Part shown: piece after piece, positions 46,494 through 56,102 of the stretch
How positions within the stretch are numbered: position 1 is the stretch's first letter
Layout of the letters: the number at the start of each line of letters is the position of its first letter
Assembly: GCF_003752155.1 (NCBI RefSeq)
Contig: NZ_RJVG01000007.1
Span: 1 to 64,000 of the forward strand
Reading direction: 5' to 3'
DNA length: 64,000 nucleotides
Source of the DNA: Mobilisporobacter senegalensis
GTDB taxonomy: Bacteria > Bacillota > Clostridia > Lachnospirales > Lachnospiraceae
The notes under the pieces: generated by a model
Told to the model about the DNA's origin: nothing
Database searches by the model: none
Seen by the model: the letters and a program-made list of their open reading frames with translations, nothing else
Made by a program: the position numbers and the translations under genes

Positions 46494-47399
46494 TTACTCT
46501 AATGTACCATGAGCCCGTTTGACTACATCATTAATATAATCTTTCAAGTCTTTCATCTGGGCATTATCTACGTAGGTATTACATTTGACAATGTCTAGAT
46601 CTTTATAATAAAATTCATCTATGTCTTCGTTTTCAGCAAGTTTGGCCACAATTAAATCTCTTGTTTCTGCTGTATTTCTCATGTGGAGTAAATATTCTAT
46701 ATTACCTTCAGGACCTTTAATTGGTGAAAAATCAAGATTTAAAATACGAAAACCTATGCTGACTCCATATTTTATTATTTGTTCAATTACATCTTTGTGT
46801 ACGGATTGTTCTCTAACCACTCCTTTTTTTCCAACCTTTTCCCTTCCTGCTTCAAATTGGGGCTTAATAAGACATACTACCTCCCCATCGGAAGTTAAAA
46901 GGTCCTTTACAGGAATTAACACTTTTGTCAGTGAAATAAATGCAACATCAATAGATGTAAATTCGATTTGATGATTGATATGTTCTGGAAGCAAATGTCT
47001 GACATTCGTCTTCTCCATAGATATCACTCTCGGATCCTGACGTAATTTCCAGGCCAGCTGGTTCGTTCCAACATCAACTGCATAAACTAAAGTAGCTCCA
47101 TTTTGTAACATACAGTCAGTAAATCCACCTGTAGAAGATCCTACATCCATACAAATCTTACCTTCCACTAAGACACCATACTGTTCAATTGCTTTTTCCA
47201 GTTTAAATCCGCCACGGCTTACATATTTTAAAACATTCTCTTTTACTGTAATTTCTACCTTATCTTCAAAAGTACTACCTGCTTTATCTTCTCTTTGCCC
47301 ATTCACAAAAACATTCCCTGACATTATAATAGCTTTTGCTTTTTCTCTTGACTGGGCCAAATTTCTCTGTACCAATAAGACATCTAATCTTTCTTTCAT
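46494..47399 (-). CDS. tlyA: TlyA-family rRNA 2'-O-methyltransferase
   Basis: A 301-residue SAM-dependent methyltransferase. An N-terminal S4 RNA-binding domain (1-60; RLDVLLVQRNLAQSREKAK) precedes a FtsJ-like Rossmann domain with the SAM motif MDVGSSTGGFTDCMLQNGA near 84. In mycobacteria TlyA methylates 16S and 23S rRNA and sets capreomycin sensitivity; the activity here is inferred by family. It lies 33 bp after dxs. Confidence 0.93.
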   Translation of the reverse strand: MKERLDVLLVQRNLAQSREKAKAIIMSGNVFVNGQREDKAGSTFEDKVEITVKENVLKYVSRGGFKLEKAIEQYGVLVEGKICMDVGSSTGGFTDCMLQNGATLVYAVDVGTNQLAWKLRQDPRVISMEKTNVRHLLPEHINHQIEFTSIDVAFISLTKVLIPVKDLLTSDGEVVCLIKPQFEAGREKVGKKGVVREQSVHKDVIEQIIKYGVSIGFRILNLDFSPIKGPEGNIEYLLHMRNTAETRDLIVAKLAENEDIDEFYYKDLDIVKCNTYVDNAQMKDLKDYINDVVKRAHGTLE

Positions 47400-47431
47400 C
47401 TATTTCACCATTCATCATTTGAATATATATT

Positions 47432-49309
47432 CTAATGTTCCAATTTTATCTCATTTTTACACCTATTTACAATGGAATCTGCATCTATTCCTAATTCTTC
47501 TTTTAATAGTTCTGGTTCCCCATGGGTAATAAAACGATCTGGAATAGAAATATTGATATGTTTTATTCTACCATAATTATATTGACTTAAAAAGCCGGAT
47601 ATTTTTTCACCATAACCGCCACTTTTCACATTTTCCTCTAAAGTAATGAATACATGATGATTTTTTGCTAATTCATGTAACATATCTTCATCTAATGGAC
47701 TGACAAAGCGGACATTTACCAAACTTGCATGAAATCCTTCTGCTCTCAGCTGTTCTCTTACATCAATTGCTACTTCTACCATACTGCCAAGAGCAAGTAA
47801 TACAATATCCTGGTCCATATATATCATTTCACTCTTTCCAAATTCAATTGGCCCGTTAAATTCTTCTAACCCCTCAAACACTTTACCTCTTGGATATCTT
47901 ATAGCAATTGGGCCATTATAAATTGCACAATATTGCAGCATCATATCAAATTCTCTAACATTTTTCGGAGCGATTACGGTTAAATTAGGAATATGTGATA
48001 AATAAGATAAATCATAGATTCCCTGATGTGTTTCCCCATCTTTCCCTACAATTCCCGCCCGGTCGATTGCAAATACAACCGGTAAATTCTGCAGACAGAC
48101 ATCATGAAGAATTTGATCATAGGCTCTTTGTAAAAATGTAGAATAGATTGCCACAAATGGTTTAAACCCTTCTGCAGCCAATCCTGCTGCAAATGTTACC
48201 GCATGTTCTTCAGCAATACCAACATCAAAAAAACGTTCCGGATAATAATTCATGAATTTTGTCAAACCTGTACCTGAGGGCATCGCAGCAGAAATTGCTA
48301 CAACTTTTTCATTTGTATCTGCTATCTTAACAATAGAATCAGAAAATGCTTCTGTATAGGATACACATAAACTTTCTGTTTTCGTTTCTCCTGTTTTTAT
48401 CACAAATGGCTCCATTGCGTGAAATTTAGAAGGGTTCTTCTCAGCGTAAGAATAGCCTTTTCCTTTCTTAGTGATCACATGAACAATCACAGCTTCATTC
48501 ATTTTAATAGCACTTCTAAATGCACTTAATAATTGTTCCATATTATGACCATCAATTGGTCCAATATAAGTGATACCCATATCTTCAAAGAGCATCCCGG
48601 GGATTACCAGTCTTTTAATGGAATCTTTTGATTTCCTTATCTTATCAACAATAGCATCACCAAACACTGGTAATTTTCGAAGTGTTGTCTCAACCCCTTC
48701 TTTTAATCCAAGATATTTTGTATTAGACCTGATTTTACCAAGATATGTGGACATTCCTCCAACATTTTCTGAAATTGACATATTATTATCATTTAATACA
48801 ATTACCATATTGGATTTTAACCTTGCAGCATTGTTCAGTGCTTCATAAGCCATTCCACCTGATAAAGCCCCATCCCCAATTACTGCAAACACTTTATTAT
48901 CTTTACCTGATAGATCTCTTGCCTTAGCAAACCCAAGGGCCGCCGAGATAGAAGTGGAACTATGCCCTGTATCAAAACAATCACTATCACTTTCCACTCT
49001 TTTAGGAAATCCACTCATTCCTCCAAAACAGCGAAGAGAGTCAAATCCTTCTTTTCTACCTGTAAGTATTTTATGAGTATAAGCCTGATGTCCTACATCC
49101 CAAACTAATTTATCCTTTGGGAAGTCTAAAATAAGGTGCAGAGCCATAGTTAACTCTACTACACCTAAATTAGAAGCTAAATGCCCACCTTTATTACTTA
49201 CTCTATCTATTAAAAACCTTCGTATTTCTTTTGCTAATCTATTATAATTCTCTGGTTTAATATTCTTTATATCATTCGGCTTTTCAATACTATCTAATTC
49301 TTTAGCCAA
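47432..49309 (-). CDS. dxs: 1-deoxy-D-xylulose-5-phosphate synthase
   Basis: A 625-residue thiamine-diphosphate enzyme that joins pyruvate and glyceraldehyde 3-phosphate in the MEP isoprenoid pathway. The ThDP site GDGALSGGMAYEALNN lies near 147, the transketolase central motif HAVTFAAGLA near 365, and FAIDRAG near 410. The C-terminal domain is complete. It is next to ispA, the prenyl chain synthase that uses the pathway product. Confidence 0.97.
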   Translation of the reverse strand: MAKELDSIEKPNDIKNIKPENYNRLAKEIRRFLIDRVSNKGGHLASNLGVVELTMALHLILDFPKDKLVWDVGHQAYTHKILTGRKEGFDSLRCFGGMSGFPKRVESDSDCFDTGHSSTSISAALGFAKARDLSGKDNKVFAVIGDGALSGGMAYEALNNAARLKSNMVIVLNDNNMSISENVGGMSTYLGKIRSNTKYLGLKEGVETTLRKLPVFGDAIVDKIRKSKDSIKRLVIPGMLFEDMGITYIGPIDGHNMEQLLSAFRSAIKMNEAVIVHVITKKGKGYSYAEKNPSKFHAMEPFVIKTGETKTESLCVSYTEAFSDSIVKIADTNEKVVAISAAMPSGTGLTKFMNYYPERFFDVGIAEEHAVTFAAGLAAEGFKPFVAIYSTFLQRAYDQILHDVCLQNLPVVFAIDRAGIVGKDGETHQGIYDLSYLSHIPNLTVIAPKNVREFDMMLQYCAIYNGPIAIRYPRGKVFEGLEEFNGPIEFGKSEMIYMDQDIVLLALGSMVEVAIDVREQLRAEGFHASLVNVRFVSPLDEDMLHELAKNHHVFITLEENVKSGGYGEKISGFLSQYNYGRIKHINISIPDRFITHGEPELLKEELGIDADSIVNRCKNEIKLEH

Positions 49310-49330
49310 TTTTACACCTTCTTATCCTCT

Positions 49331-50230
49331 TTATTTTTCTCTGCTTACCAGTCTCCTGATAAGTTCTTCCAAAAATAAATTTTCTTTATAATTTAATTTT
49401 AACATATTTAAGTTCTTTAAAGCTCTGTCAGATATCATCTGAACATCTTCCTTGGATTTTTCCAGGCCTTCTAAAGTAACGTACGTAGTTTTACTATTCT
49501 TCTCGTCACTGCCGATTGGTTTTCCTAAAACCTCAAGAGTACTTGTTACATCTAAAATATCATCCTGAATCTGAAACGCAAGCCCAACATCTGATGCTAT
49601 CTGTTCGATAATCTCCAGTTCTTCTTTCGTTGCTCCACCAAGGATTGCACCGATTAGCATGGAGCACTCAATTAATGCACTTGTCTTCAACTTATAAATA
49701 AAATCTAATCTTTCTTTATCAAGGGGCGAGCCATTTGCCAGGACATCTACAACTTGTCCGCCAATCATGCCATAAATACCCGGTTTTCTTGCCAGTACTT
49801 TCACTGCATCTGCTATCATTACCGGATTTTCTCCCATGTCAAACGCTTTACATGCAACCTCATAGGCATAATTGAGCAGACCATCTCCTGCAAGAATGCC
49901 CATGGCCTCACCATATACTACATGAGTTGTCTTTCTCCCTCTGCGGTATTCATCATTATCCATTGCCGGTAAATCATCATGAACCAGTGAATATGTGTGT
50001 ATCATCTCAATTGCTGCCATGAATGGCTCAATTACTTTACTGATTTTTTTCTGAAACAGGCAGAAAGTTTCTAACATTAACAAGGGACGGATTCTTTTCC
50101 CGCCACCAAGTACACTGTAATTCATTGCCTCAATAACATATTTCTGAAGTCCTGCCTCTTCTGGCAGATATTCTTTTAATATTTGTTCTATATATTCTAT
50201 TCTGTCATTTTGCTCTTTTTCAAAGTTCAT
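49331..50230 (-). CDS. ispA: polyprenyl (farnesyl/geranyl) diphosphate synthase
   Basis: A 299-residue trans-prenyltransferase. The first aspartate-rich motif is HDDLPAMDNDEYRRG (DDxxxxD form, near 84) and the second is QIQDDILD near 227; the basic GGKRIRP loop is intact. The ATG at 50230 has GGAG six bases upstream and overlaps xseB by 11 bp; two upstream ATGs lack sites. Chain length cannot be read securely. Confidence 0.95.
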   Translation of the reverse strand: MNFEKEQNDRIEYIEQILKEYLPEEAGLQKYVIEAMNYSVLGGGKRIRPLLMLETFCLFQKKISKVIEPFMAAIEMIHTYSLVHDDLPAMDNDEYRRGRKTTHVVYGEAMGILAGDGLLNYAYEVACKAFDMGENPVMIADAVKVLARKPGIYGMIGGQVVDVLANGSPLDKERLDFIYKLKTSALIECSMLIGAILGGATKEELEIIEQIASDVGLAFQIQDDILDVTSTLEVLGKPIGSDEKNSKTTYVTLEGLEKSKEDVQMISDRALKNLNMLKLNYKENLFLEELIRRLVSREK

Positions 50231-50429
50231 CGCTTTCTCCATTCTCATTTAAAAGAATAATTTTCTTCTCAATTTTATCAATGGAATCATTGCATATTTT
50301 TAATAATTGTACCCCTTGATTGTATAATTTAAAAGAATCATCTAAATTTGTATCTGAATCCTCTAATTTGGATATAATATTCTCTAATTCTTCAAAAGAA
50401 TCTTCTAATGTTTTTTCATTCTTAGCCAT
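50220..50429 (-). CDS. xseB: exodeoxyribonuclease VII small subunit
   Basis: A 69-residue helical protein with the family signature SFEELENIISKLEDSDTNLD and SFKLYNQGVQLLK. It forms the small subunit that controls XseA. The ATG overlaps the xseA stop by one base (TAATG), which couples translation, and the 3' end overlaps ispA. Confidence 0.93.
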   Translation of the reverse strand: MAKNEKTLEDSFEELENIISKLEDSDTNLDDSFKLYNQGVQLLKICNDSIDKIEKKIILLNENGESDEL

Positions 50430-51637
50430 TATACACGCCTCCTGCCATTTAATTCTTCTACTTTTGCTAAAATATCACCATCAAGCATTGATACTTTAAT
50501 CGTATCTTCTACTTTTATCTTATCAATACTATTGACAATATTGTTTTCACCATCGGATATTAATGCATAACCTTTATTTAATTTAGCAATCGGTGAAAGA
50601 CCATTCAACTTTTCTATATAAATTGCGAGAGAATGCCTTTTTTCTTTTATAATATCAGATATTAAATTACCTAACTTTTCTTCATAATCCATCAGATGTT
50701 GACGTTTTTGCCTTATTTGGTAAATAGGGCTTGAATGTTCCAGCTTTAACTTCTTTTGTTCTAACAAACTTCTATATAGTGAAATTTTACGCTTTAAAAT
50801 ATGATTAAGCGTTACATTATAATCATAGATTTTTGTGTATAGGTCATTAATATTATTGGTCGCTAATTCTGCTGCTGCAGACGGGGTAGGTGCCCTTAAA
50901 TCTGATACGAAATCTGAAATAGTCGTATCTGTCTCATGCCCTACTGCTGATATAATTGGTGTATGACAGTCAAAGATGGCCCTGGCAACAATTTCTTCAT
51001 TAAACGCCCATAAATCCTCGATAGAACCACCGCCTCGCCCAACAATGATGGTATCAAGTTCCATCTTATCAAGAATTCCAATTCCCTTCATAATTGATTT
51101 TGCAGCTCCTTCTCCCTGGACTAAGGCAGGATATAAAATCAACTGAATATAAGGGTTTCTTCTTGATATTATGTTAATGATATCCTGAATCGCGGCCCCT
51201 GTTCTGGCGGTAACAATACCTATCTTTTTCGGATACATGGGAATTGTTTTCTTATATTCTTTTGAAAATAGTCCTTCTCCTTCGAGATTTCTTTTTAGCT
51301 CCTCAAATTTTTGATAAAGAACTCCCGAACCATCTAACAATATTTCTCTGGCATAAAGCTGATACTTGCCATCTCTTTCGTATACACTGATACTTCCTAA
51401 GACAATTACACTTTGTCCTTCTTCCAGACGAAACTTTAAACCACTTCGTTGACCAGCAAACATAACTGCTGCCATCTGACCTTTCTCGTCTTTTAATGTA
51501 AAATAGATATGACCGGACGTATGATATTTACAGTTAGATACTTCGCCTTTTATATAGATATTATTTAACGCATAATCTCTAATAAACATATCTTTAATAT
51601 ATAAATTTATCTGGGTAACAGAATATACCTTATCCAA
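50429..51637 (-). CDS. xseA: exodeoxyribonuclease VII large subunit
   Basis: A 402-residue nuclease subunit. An N-terminal OB domain (1-100; ITQINLYIKD to YQLYAREI) is followed by the catalytic domain with GRGGGSIEDLWAFNEE near 200 and the SAVGHETDTTISDFVSDLRA segment, then coiled coils. The start is TTG with AGGTGG seven bases upstream. It lies 24 bp after nusB. Confidence 0.96.
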   Translation of the reverse strand: MDKVYSVTQINLYIKDMFIRDYALNNIYIKGEVSNCKYHTSGHIYFTLKDEKGQMAAVMFAGQRSGLKFRLEEGQSVIVLGSISVYERDGKYQLYAREILLDGSGVLYQKFEELKRNLEGEGLFSKEYKKTIPMYPKKIGIVTARTGAAIQDIINIISRRNPYIQLILYPALVQGEGAAKSIMKGIGILDKMELDTIIVGRGGGSIEDLWAFNEEIVARAIFDCHTPIISAVGHETDTTISDFVSDLRAPTPSAAAELATNNINDLYTKIYDYNVTLNHILKRKISLYRSLLEQKKLKLEHSSPIYQIRQKRQHLMDYEEKLGNLISDIIKEKRHSLAIYIEKLNGLSPIAKLNKGYALISDGENNIVNSIDKIKVEDTIKVSMLDGDILAKVEELNGRRRV

Positions 51638-51660
51638 CTTAATCCCACCTTTATTACAAA

Positions 51661-52056
51661 CTATGCAATCTTAGCAAGAACTCCATTGATGAAGCTTGGT
51701 GAATTATCTTCTCCGAATTTCTTAGCTATCTCAACTGCTTCATTGATCGCAACCGGAGTTGGAATACCTTCATCAAATTTAATTTCATAAGTAGCAATCC
51801 GAAGTAAAGTAAGATCTACTTTGCCAAGTCTATTTAACTTCCAGCCACTTGCTGCTTCTTCAATAATAGAATCTATTGCATCTATTTTTTCTAATATTAG
51901 ATTAAAACGATTCGTCAATTCTTCAATTTCTTCTTCTTTTGGTGCTTCCATCAAGCTAAAATATAATTCAATTTGTTCATTTAAATCATTTTCTTCATGA
52001 AAATCTTTTCGAAATAACATACGAAAGAGATGTTCTCTTATTTCTCGTCTAGACAT
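51661..52056 (-). CDS. nusB: transcription antitermination factor NusB
   Basis: A 131-residue all-helical factor that binds boxA RNA with NusE during rRNA transcription. It starts MSRREIREHLFRMLF and ends with the conserved FGEDNSPSFINGVLAKI. Length is typical. AGGAGG lies upstream. It heads the xseA-xseB-ispA-dxs-tlyA-nadK-argR series; a hairpin separates it from asp23. Confidence 0.96.
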   Translation of the reverse strand: MSRREIREHLFRMLFRKDFHEENDLNEQIELYFSLMEAPKEEEIEELTNRFNLILEKIDAIDSIIEEAASGWKLNRLGKVDLTLLRIATYEIKFDEGIPTPVAINEAVEIAKKFGEDNSPSFINGVLAKIA

Positions 52057-52210
52057 AACTATTGTTTCCTCCTGAATTTAAGGCAGATGTAGAACTTAAC
52101 TTCACTGCCTGTTTCACCTGAACCATAAAATCTTATTGTATAAGGTTCTTGTGATTATTGTTCACGAAAATTCTCTTGCAGGGAAATATTTTCGTTACTT
52201 TTGAATTAAA

Positions 52211-52241
52211 TAACCCTCAAATATTAAATATTCAAGGGTTA
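52211..52241 (-). terminator. possible terminator between asp23 and nusB
   Basis: TAACCCT (52211-52217) pairs with AGGGTTA (52235-52241), with a 2x2 mismatch and a 5-bp inner stem. The T-tract is weak, so it may be partial. Confidence 0.5.
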
Positions 52242-52279
52242 CAAAATATTATACACTATTTATTTAATATAAGAAAGCT

Positions 52280-52669
52280 TTATTTCGCATTTTCAATACT
52301 GACACCTGCAATTCGAATATTGACTTCTGTAACATTAAGTCCTGTCATATTCTCAATCGCAACTTTTACCTTCTCTTGTACTGCTTTTGAAGTCTTTGGT
52401 ATACTATAGCCATATTTTAAAGCCAATGCAACATCCACTGATACATTTTCAGGAGTAACTTCAACTTTAACACCCTTAGCTAAATTTCTCATACCAAGTT
52501 TGCCAACCAGTTCATTGGTGATGTTACCAGCCATGGCAGCAACGCCATCTACTTCTGTTGCAGCTAAACCTGCAATAATTGCAACCACTTCATCTGCAAT
52601 TTGCACTTCACCATATTTATTATTTTCGCGTATCTTATAATTATTTCTATTCTCTTGTTCCTTAATCAC
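52280..52669 (-). CDS. Asp23/Gls24-family envelope stress protein
   Basis: A 129-residue protein of the Asp23 family (PF03780). It contains IADEVVAIIAGLAATEVDGVA and the closing VTEVNIRIAGVSIE that typify the fold. Members are membrane-associated stress or envelope proteins; in clostridia one sits between spoIIIA and nusB, as here. The start is GTG at 52669, eight bases from GGAGG; a TTG upstream is too close. It has its own extended -10 promoter. Confidence 0.9.
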   Translation of the reverse strand: MIKEQENRNNYKIRENNKYGEVQIADEVVAIIAGLAATEVDGVAAMAGNITNELVGKLGMRNLAKGVKVEVTPENVSVDVALALKYGYSIPKTSKAVQEKVKVAIENMTGLNVTEVNIRIAGVSIENAK

Positions 52670-52735
52670 AGTCAATACCTCCTAATGATATCCATTGGAT
52701 GATTATAAAATTTACCAATTATTATCTCTATACTT

Positions 52736-52763
52736 ATTATAACAAAATAAATCATTTTTGCAA
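52736..52763 (-). promoter_or_regulatory. sigma-A promoter of asp23 and downstream genes
   Basis: TTGCAA (52758-52763) and TATAAT (52736-52741) on the minus strand are 16 bp apart, with an extended TGT upstream of the -10. It probably drives asp23 and, through a partial terminator, the nusB-argR series. Confidence 0.72.
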
Positions 52764-52837
52764 TTCTTTTTCTATATTATCTGGGTTTTAACCTACCCAT
52801 GCCTATTTTCATGAATAAATATGCGTAATATTATTAA

Positions 52838-52880
52838 TGCACAAAATAATATATTTTATTCAAATATATTATTTTGTGCA
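52838..52880 (-). terminator. 19-bp perfect inverted repeat after spoIIIAH
   Basis: TGCACAAAATAATATATTT (52838-52856) pairs perfectly with its complement (52862-52880) around a 5-nt loop. It lies 10 bp after the spoIIIAH stop and marks the end of the spoIIIA operon. The following tail (ATTAATAATATT) is only moderately T-rich. Confidence 0.75.
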
Positions 52881-52890
52881 TCTGCATGGA

Positions 52891-53628
52891 TTATTCAGCT
52901 TTGACAACAACTGGCTTAATTACTATTTTATCAGCCTTAACACCTGTTGCACTCTTTGTAGCATCTTCTATCTGAGCAATCTGCTGTTCTGTCAGACCTT
53001 CATTGCTGACAACAACATTCACTTTTCCTTCGCTCATACTAACCACTACATTTTCATATCCCTGGGCACCTAATAAAATCTCGGCTGCATTTTCTTTATC
53101 AGCAATTGAAGTTAATTCTATCACTCCATCAATAGCTGCTTGTTTTTGCTTATCAGAAACTTTATCACTATTCACTATTTCCATAAAGAGTTCTTTGCTC
53201 TTCGACCTCATTTGTTCCCGTTCAATCTTTACTGATGAAAAGTAACTAGGACTTATCGTAGTACTGGCTAGGACTGCTTCACCCGGTGTACCTTCTGCAT
53301 CCTTTATATCTGCAGTTTCTTTTGTTTCCTCTGTAGCTAATTCACCTGAATCTGTTACATCAATAGCATCTTCTTTAGAAATTGCATCCTTTGTCTTCTC
53401 TGCTTCCGCTATGTCCTCTTCAGAAAGATCCAATAAAAGATCCTCTTCAGTAAAGTCATATGTATTATCTCCGGATACTTCTTTCGCATCATCAACTTGA
53501 CTATACAGATCATTTGATACAACTTCCTGATCTACTCTGTCATTGGTAAAATTCAAATACCCTGCTACTGCAATCATAATAGCTAATGCAGTAATTATGA
53601 CTTGGTTCTTTCGAAATATATTCTTCAT
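52891..53628 (-). CDS. spoIIIAH: SpoIIIAH, stage III sporulation protein
   Basis: A 245-residue mother-cell membrane protein that binds forespore SpoIIQ across the two membranes and forms the feeding-tube channel ring. A TM helix lies at about 8-26, an acidic linker at about 35-125, and a YscJ/FliF-like ring domain at about 130-240, with SREQMRSKSKELFMEI-like helix and NVVVSMSEGKVNVVVS strand. The acidic linker is longer than in Bacillus. It is the last gene of the operon, 9 bp from spoIIIAG. Confidence 0.93.
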   Translation of the reverse strand: MKNIFRKNQVIITALAIMIAVAGYLNFTNDRVDQEVVSNDLYSQVDDAKEVSGDNTYDFTEEDLLLDLSEEDIAEAEKTKDAISKEDAIDVTDSGELATEETKETADIKDAEGTPGEAVLASTTISPSYFSSVKIEREQMRSKSKELFMEIVNSDKVSDKQKQAAIDGVIELTSIADKENAAEILLGAQGYENVVVSMSEGKVNVVVSNEGLTEQQIAQIEDATKSATGVKADKIVIKPVVVKAE

Positions 53629-53637
53629 ATTTGCCTC

Positions 53638-54258
53638 CTATCTTGAATTCATCTTCATTACTTTAATTTTATGTGTAGGAACGTCAAATAATACCTCAAC
53701 TGCATCTATAATTTCACCAACTATCGTAGGATTCCCTCCTCCCTCTGCAATTACGACTACTCCTTCAACTTCAGGCTCAATTTCTTTTATTACATAAGGA
53801 ATCGAATCCCCCTCATCATTGGTAATTAAGACCGTTTCATCACTTTTTTGTATATTACTGCTTATTCTGCTCCCTCCATTTCCATCAACTTCATTGGTTG
53901 TATCCTGTGTATACGGAGAGTCTTTTAAGGTCACCAATTCTTTTGAAGATTTTAAAGTGATCATTACCTCCACATCTCCAATTCCCTCTACCAGTTTTAA
54001 TGTAGATTTTAGTTCCTCTTTTAAAGTATTCACATATTGATTTGCAGCTTCATTTTTTATATTTTTAGAGGCATTGGTTTCTGAAGACACAGATGTGGTA
54101 TCAGAGGGTGCAGTATTCTTCTCCTTTTTGGGGAAAAACAGATCAGGAATTGACAGGGCAATAATGAATACCCCTGCAACAAACATGATAACTATCTTTT
54201 GAACGCCAATCTCCTTAATCGTTAATTTCTTTTTTTCTTTCTTATCCTTTTGCTCCAT
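53638..54258 (-). CDS. spoIIIAG: SpoIIIAG, stage III sporulation protein
   Basis: A 206-residue single-pass protein (TM about 22-42) that forms a large ring in the mother-cell membrane. It has a linker rich in Ser and Thr (about 48-70) and the ring-building domain with LKLVEGIGDVEVMITLKSS near 88 and EVEGVVVIAEGGG near 160. Length and order match the family. Confidence 0.93.
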   Translation of the reverse strand: MEQKDKKEKKKLTIKEIGVQKIVIMFVAGVFIIALSIPDLFFPKKEKNTAPSDTTSVSSETNASKNIKNEAANQYVNTLKEELKSTLKLVEGIGDVEVMITLKSSKELVTLKDSPYTQDTTNEVDGNGGSRISSNIQKSDETVLITNDEGDSIPYVIKEIEPEVEGVVVIAEGGGNPTIVGEIIDAVEVLFDVPTHKIKVMKMNSR

Positions 54259-54283
54259 ATACTCACCTTAAATCCTTTACCTG

Positions 54284-54931
54284 TTATTCTCTATAATCAA
54301 TATCCACATGAACCATATTTGTGTCAAGATTGTAAAACTGTGCTAATTCCTTTTTAATCTCGATTTCAAGTACTGAATCTGTTTTCGGTACTCCAGGATT
54401 GCTTTCTTGTTCCTCTTCCTTATTTTTACCAATTTTTATTTCTTCAATTGAAATTTCTTCAATAATCATGTTCGTCTTTCTATCTTTCATATTTTCTTCT
54501 TTCAATTCCTTAGCAAATATATCGATTTCAAGCACCGTTCCAAAACCTGTACTAGACATGTCTTCATCAACAACCAGGTCACATCGTTTTAATGTCAAAT
54601 CTCTTTTATTAAGTTTCTCTTCTATCTGCTGCTCTAATTTTACTCGGTATTCCTCTATAATATAACTTTTTTGCTCCTCATCTACATTAAATATTTTGGC
54701 ATTCATATCTTTGGCCTCTACTTTAAAATAATTCTCTTCAATATGATAATCCATGGAATCGGTTAGATTGAACAGCTTCATTACAGGGGTGATCACAATA
54801 TAGATTAATAACATTCCTGTAAACATAGATACATATTTTTTATAACTGCTTGTACCAAGTAAATTCATAACAATGGCCACCAGTATAAGGTAAATTACTA
54901 TCGTTTTTACAGCATCATATATAGCATCCAT
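54284..54931 (-). CDS. spoIIIAF: SpoIIIAF, stage III sporulation protein
   Basis: A 215-residue membrane protein with two N-terminal TM helices (about 8-28 and 35-55) and a cytoplasmic domain that ends with LAQFYNLDTNMVHVDI. The ATG at 54931 follows AAGGAGG by five bases; the longer frame would begin with GTG inside spoIIIAE. It is 13 bp downstream of spoIIIAE. Divergent in the middle (about 150-185), a Glu/Lys-rich stretch. Confidence 0.88.
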   Translation of the reverse strand: MDAIYDAVKTIVIYLILVAIVMNLLGTSSYKKYVSMFTGMLLIYIVITPVMKLFNLTDSMDYHIEENYFKVEAKDMNAKIFNVDEEQKSYIIEEYRVKLEQQIEEKLNKRDLTLKRCDLVVDEDMSSTGFGTVLEIDIFAKELKEENMKDRKTNMIIEEISIEEIKIGKNKEEEQESNPGVPKTDSVLEIEIKKELAQFYNLDTNMVHVDIDYRE

Positions 54932-54944
54932 ATAAGCCTCCTTA

Positions 54945-56093
54945 TTAACCACTTAATCCAAAATTCGTTGATGTTGTTATAATTGCGATTGTAATAAAGA
55001 AAAGTACTGCACCAATAAAAACTGTATAGAGCAGCAGCCCAGTAGCTTCTGATACTCCATTCATACAATTTAATATTCTTTTATCAGTAATTGGCTGTAT
55101 TACAGCAACTCCCATTCTATAGACAATTGCATATACCGTTAATTTAATCAGAGGAACTGCAACGATAATTAATATGACTACAAGACCGGTTACTCCAATC
55201 GCATTTTTAACCAGGACTCCTGCTCCATAGATTGTTTTTGTAACACTTTCTAATGCATCCCCAATTCCAGGCAAAGAACCTGACGCCCGGAGCAAAAAAC
55301 TTTTTTTCATGGAATCTACTGCCGGAACAATCATTCCCTGAATTGCATTAAAGCCAATTACCGCTGCAAGTAAGGTTTTAAGAGACCATTTTATGACAAC
55401 TTCCATTAAATCTGTGAGTTTTGAAAGATGATCCTCTTTCGATATATTATTTGCCAAGGTCAGAATCAAGTATATATTAATGCAGGGTATTATTAATTTG
55501 ATCAATAAAAAATCTACTGCTGTAATTATTATTAAAGTCGCCTCATAAAAAATCAGTGAGGTTTTAGATCCAGAGCAAAAAGCTATGGATAAAAAATAAG
55601 TTGGTACCAATGCTTTCATAAAATCTAATAATTTAGATAATGTATTTCCAGCCAGACTAGTCACAGTAATAAAACTGCTTGTGATTAATGAGAACAATAA
55701 TATGTAGGTAATGTAAAAGCTTGTCTCAGAAACCTGGTTATTATGAAATATATTTGAAAAATTAGTAAATAATGCAGCTATGATCACCACAGATAACAGA
55801 CGAAGAATTGATCCTACATCACTTTGAAATTGGGTAATTACTGTATCTTTCAGGTCATTCATTATCACACTGGGTGAAATTTCTTTTTCTCCTGAAATCA
55901 GGCCGCTTACATAACTTTCAAAATCAATTTCATCTTGTCCCGGCATAATATCTTCAATTACCGATTGAATCTGCTCATAATCAAAATCATTATAATAATC
56001 AACATTTCCTGCTTCTTCCATGGCATACGCTTTAGAACCCGGGAGGAACAGGACAAATATCAGACATACAAATAAATAGTTAAATATTTTCAT
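54945..56093 (-). CDS. spoIIIAE: SpoIIIAE, stage III sporulation protein
   Basis: A 382-residue polytopic membrane protein with a signal-like N-terminus (1-25) and about seven TMs from residue 90 on. SIEDIMPGQDEIDFESYVS-like start, FMKALVPTYFLSIAF and GDALESVTKTIYGAGVLVKNAIG are family hallmarks. It is a core part of the mother-cell channel complex. The ATG at 56093 was chosen; a TTG codon just before it extends the frame by one. Confidence 0.92.
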   Translation of the reverse strand: MKIFNYLFVCLIFVLFLPGSKAYAMEEAGNVDYYNDFDYEQIQSVIEDIMPGQDEIDFESYVSGLISGEKEISPSVIMNDLKDTVITQFQSDVGSILRLLSVVIIAALFTNFSNIFHNNQVSETSFYITYILLFSLITSSFITVTSLAGNTLSKLLDFMKALVPTYFLSIAFCSGSKTSLIFYEATLIIITAVDFLLIKLIIPCINIYLILTLANNISKEDHLSKLTDLMEVVIKWSLKTLLAAVIGFNAIQGMIVPAVDSMKKSFLLRASGSLPGIGDALESVTKTIYGAGVLVKNAIGVTGLVVILIIVAVPLIKLTVYAIVYRMGVAVIQPITDKRILNCMNGVSEATGLLLYTVFIGAVLFFITIAIITTSTNFGLSG

Positions 56094-56102
56094 CAAATCA
56101 CC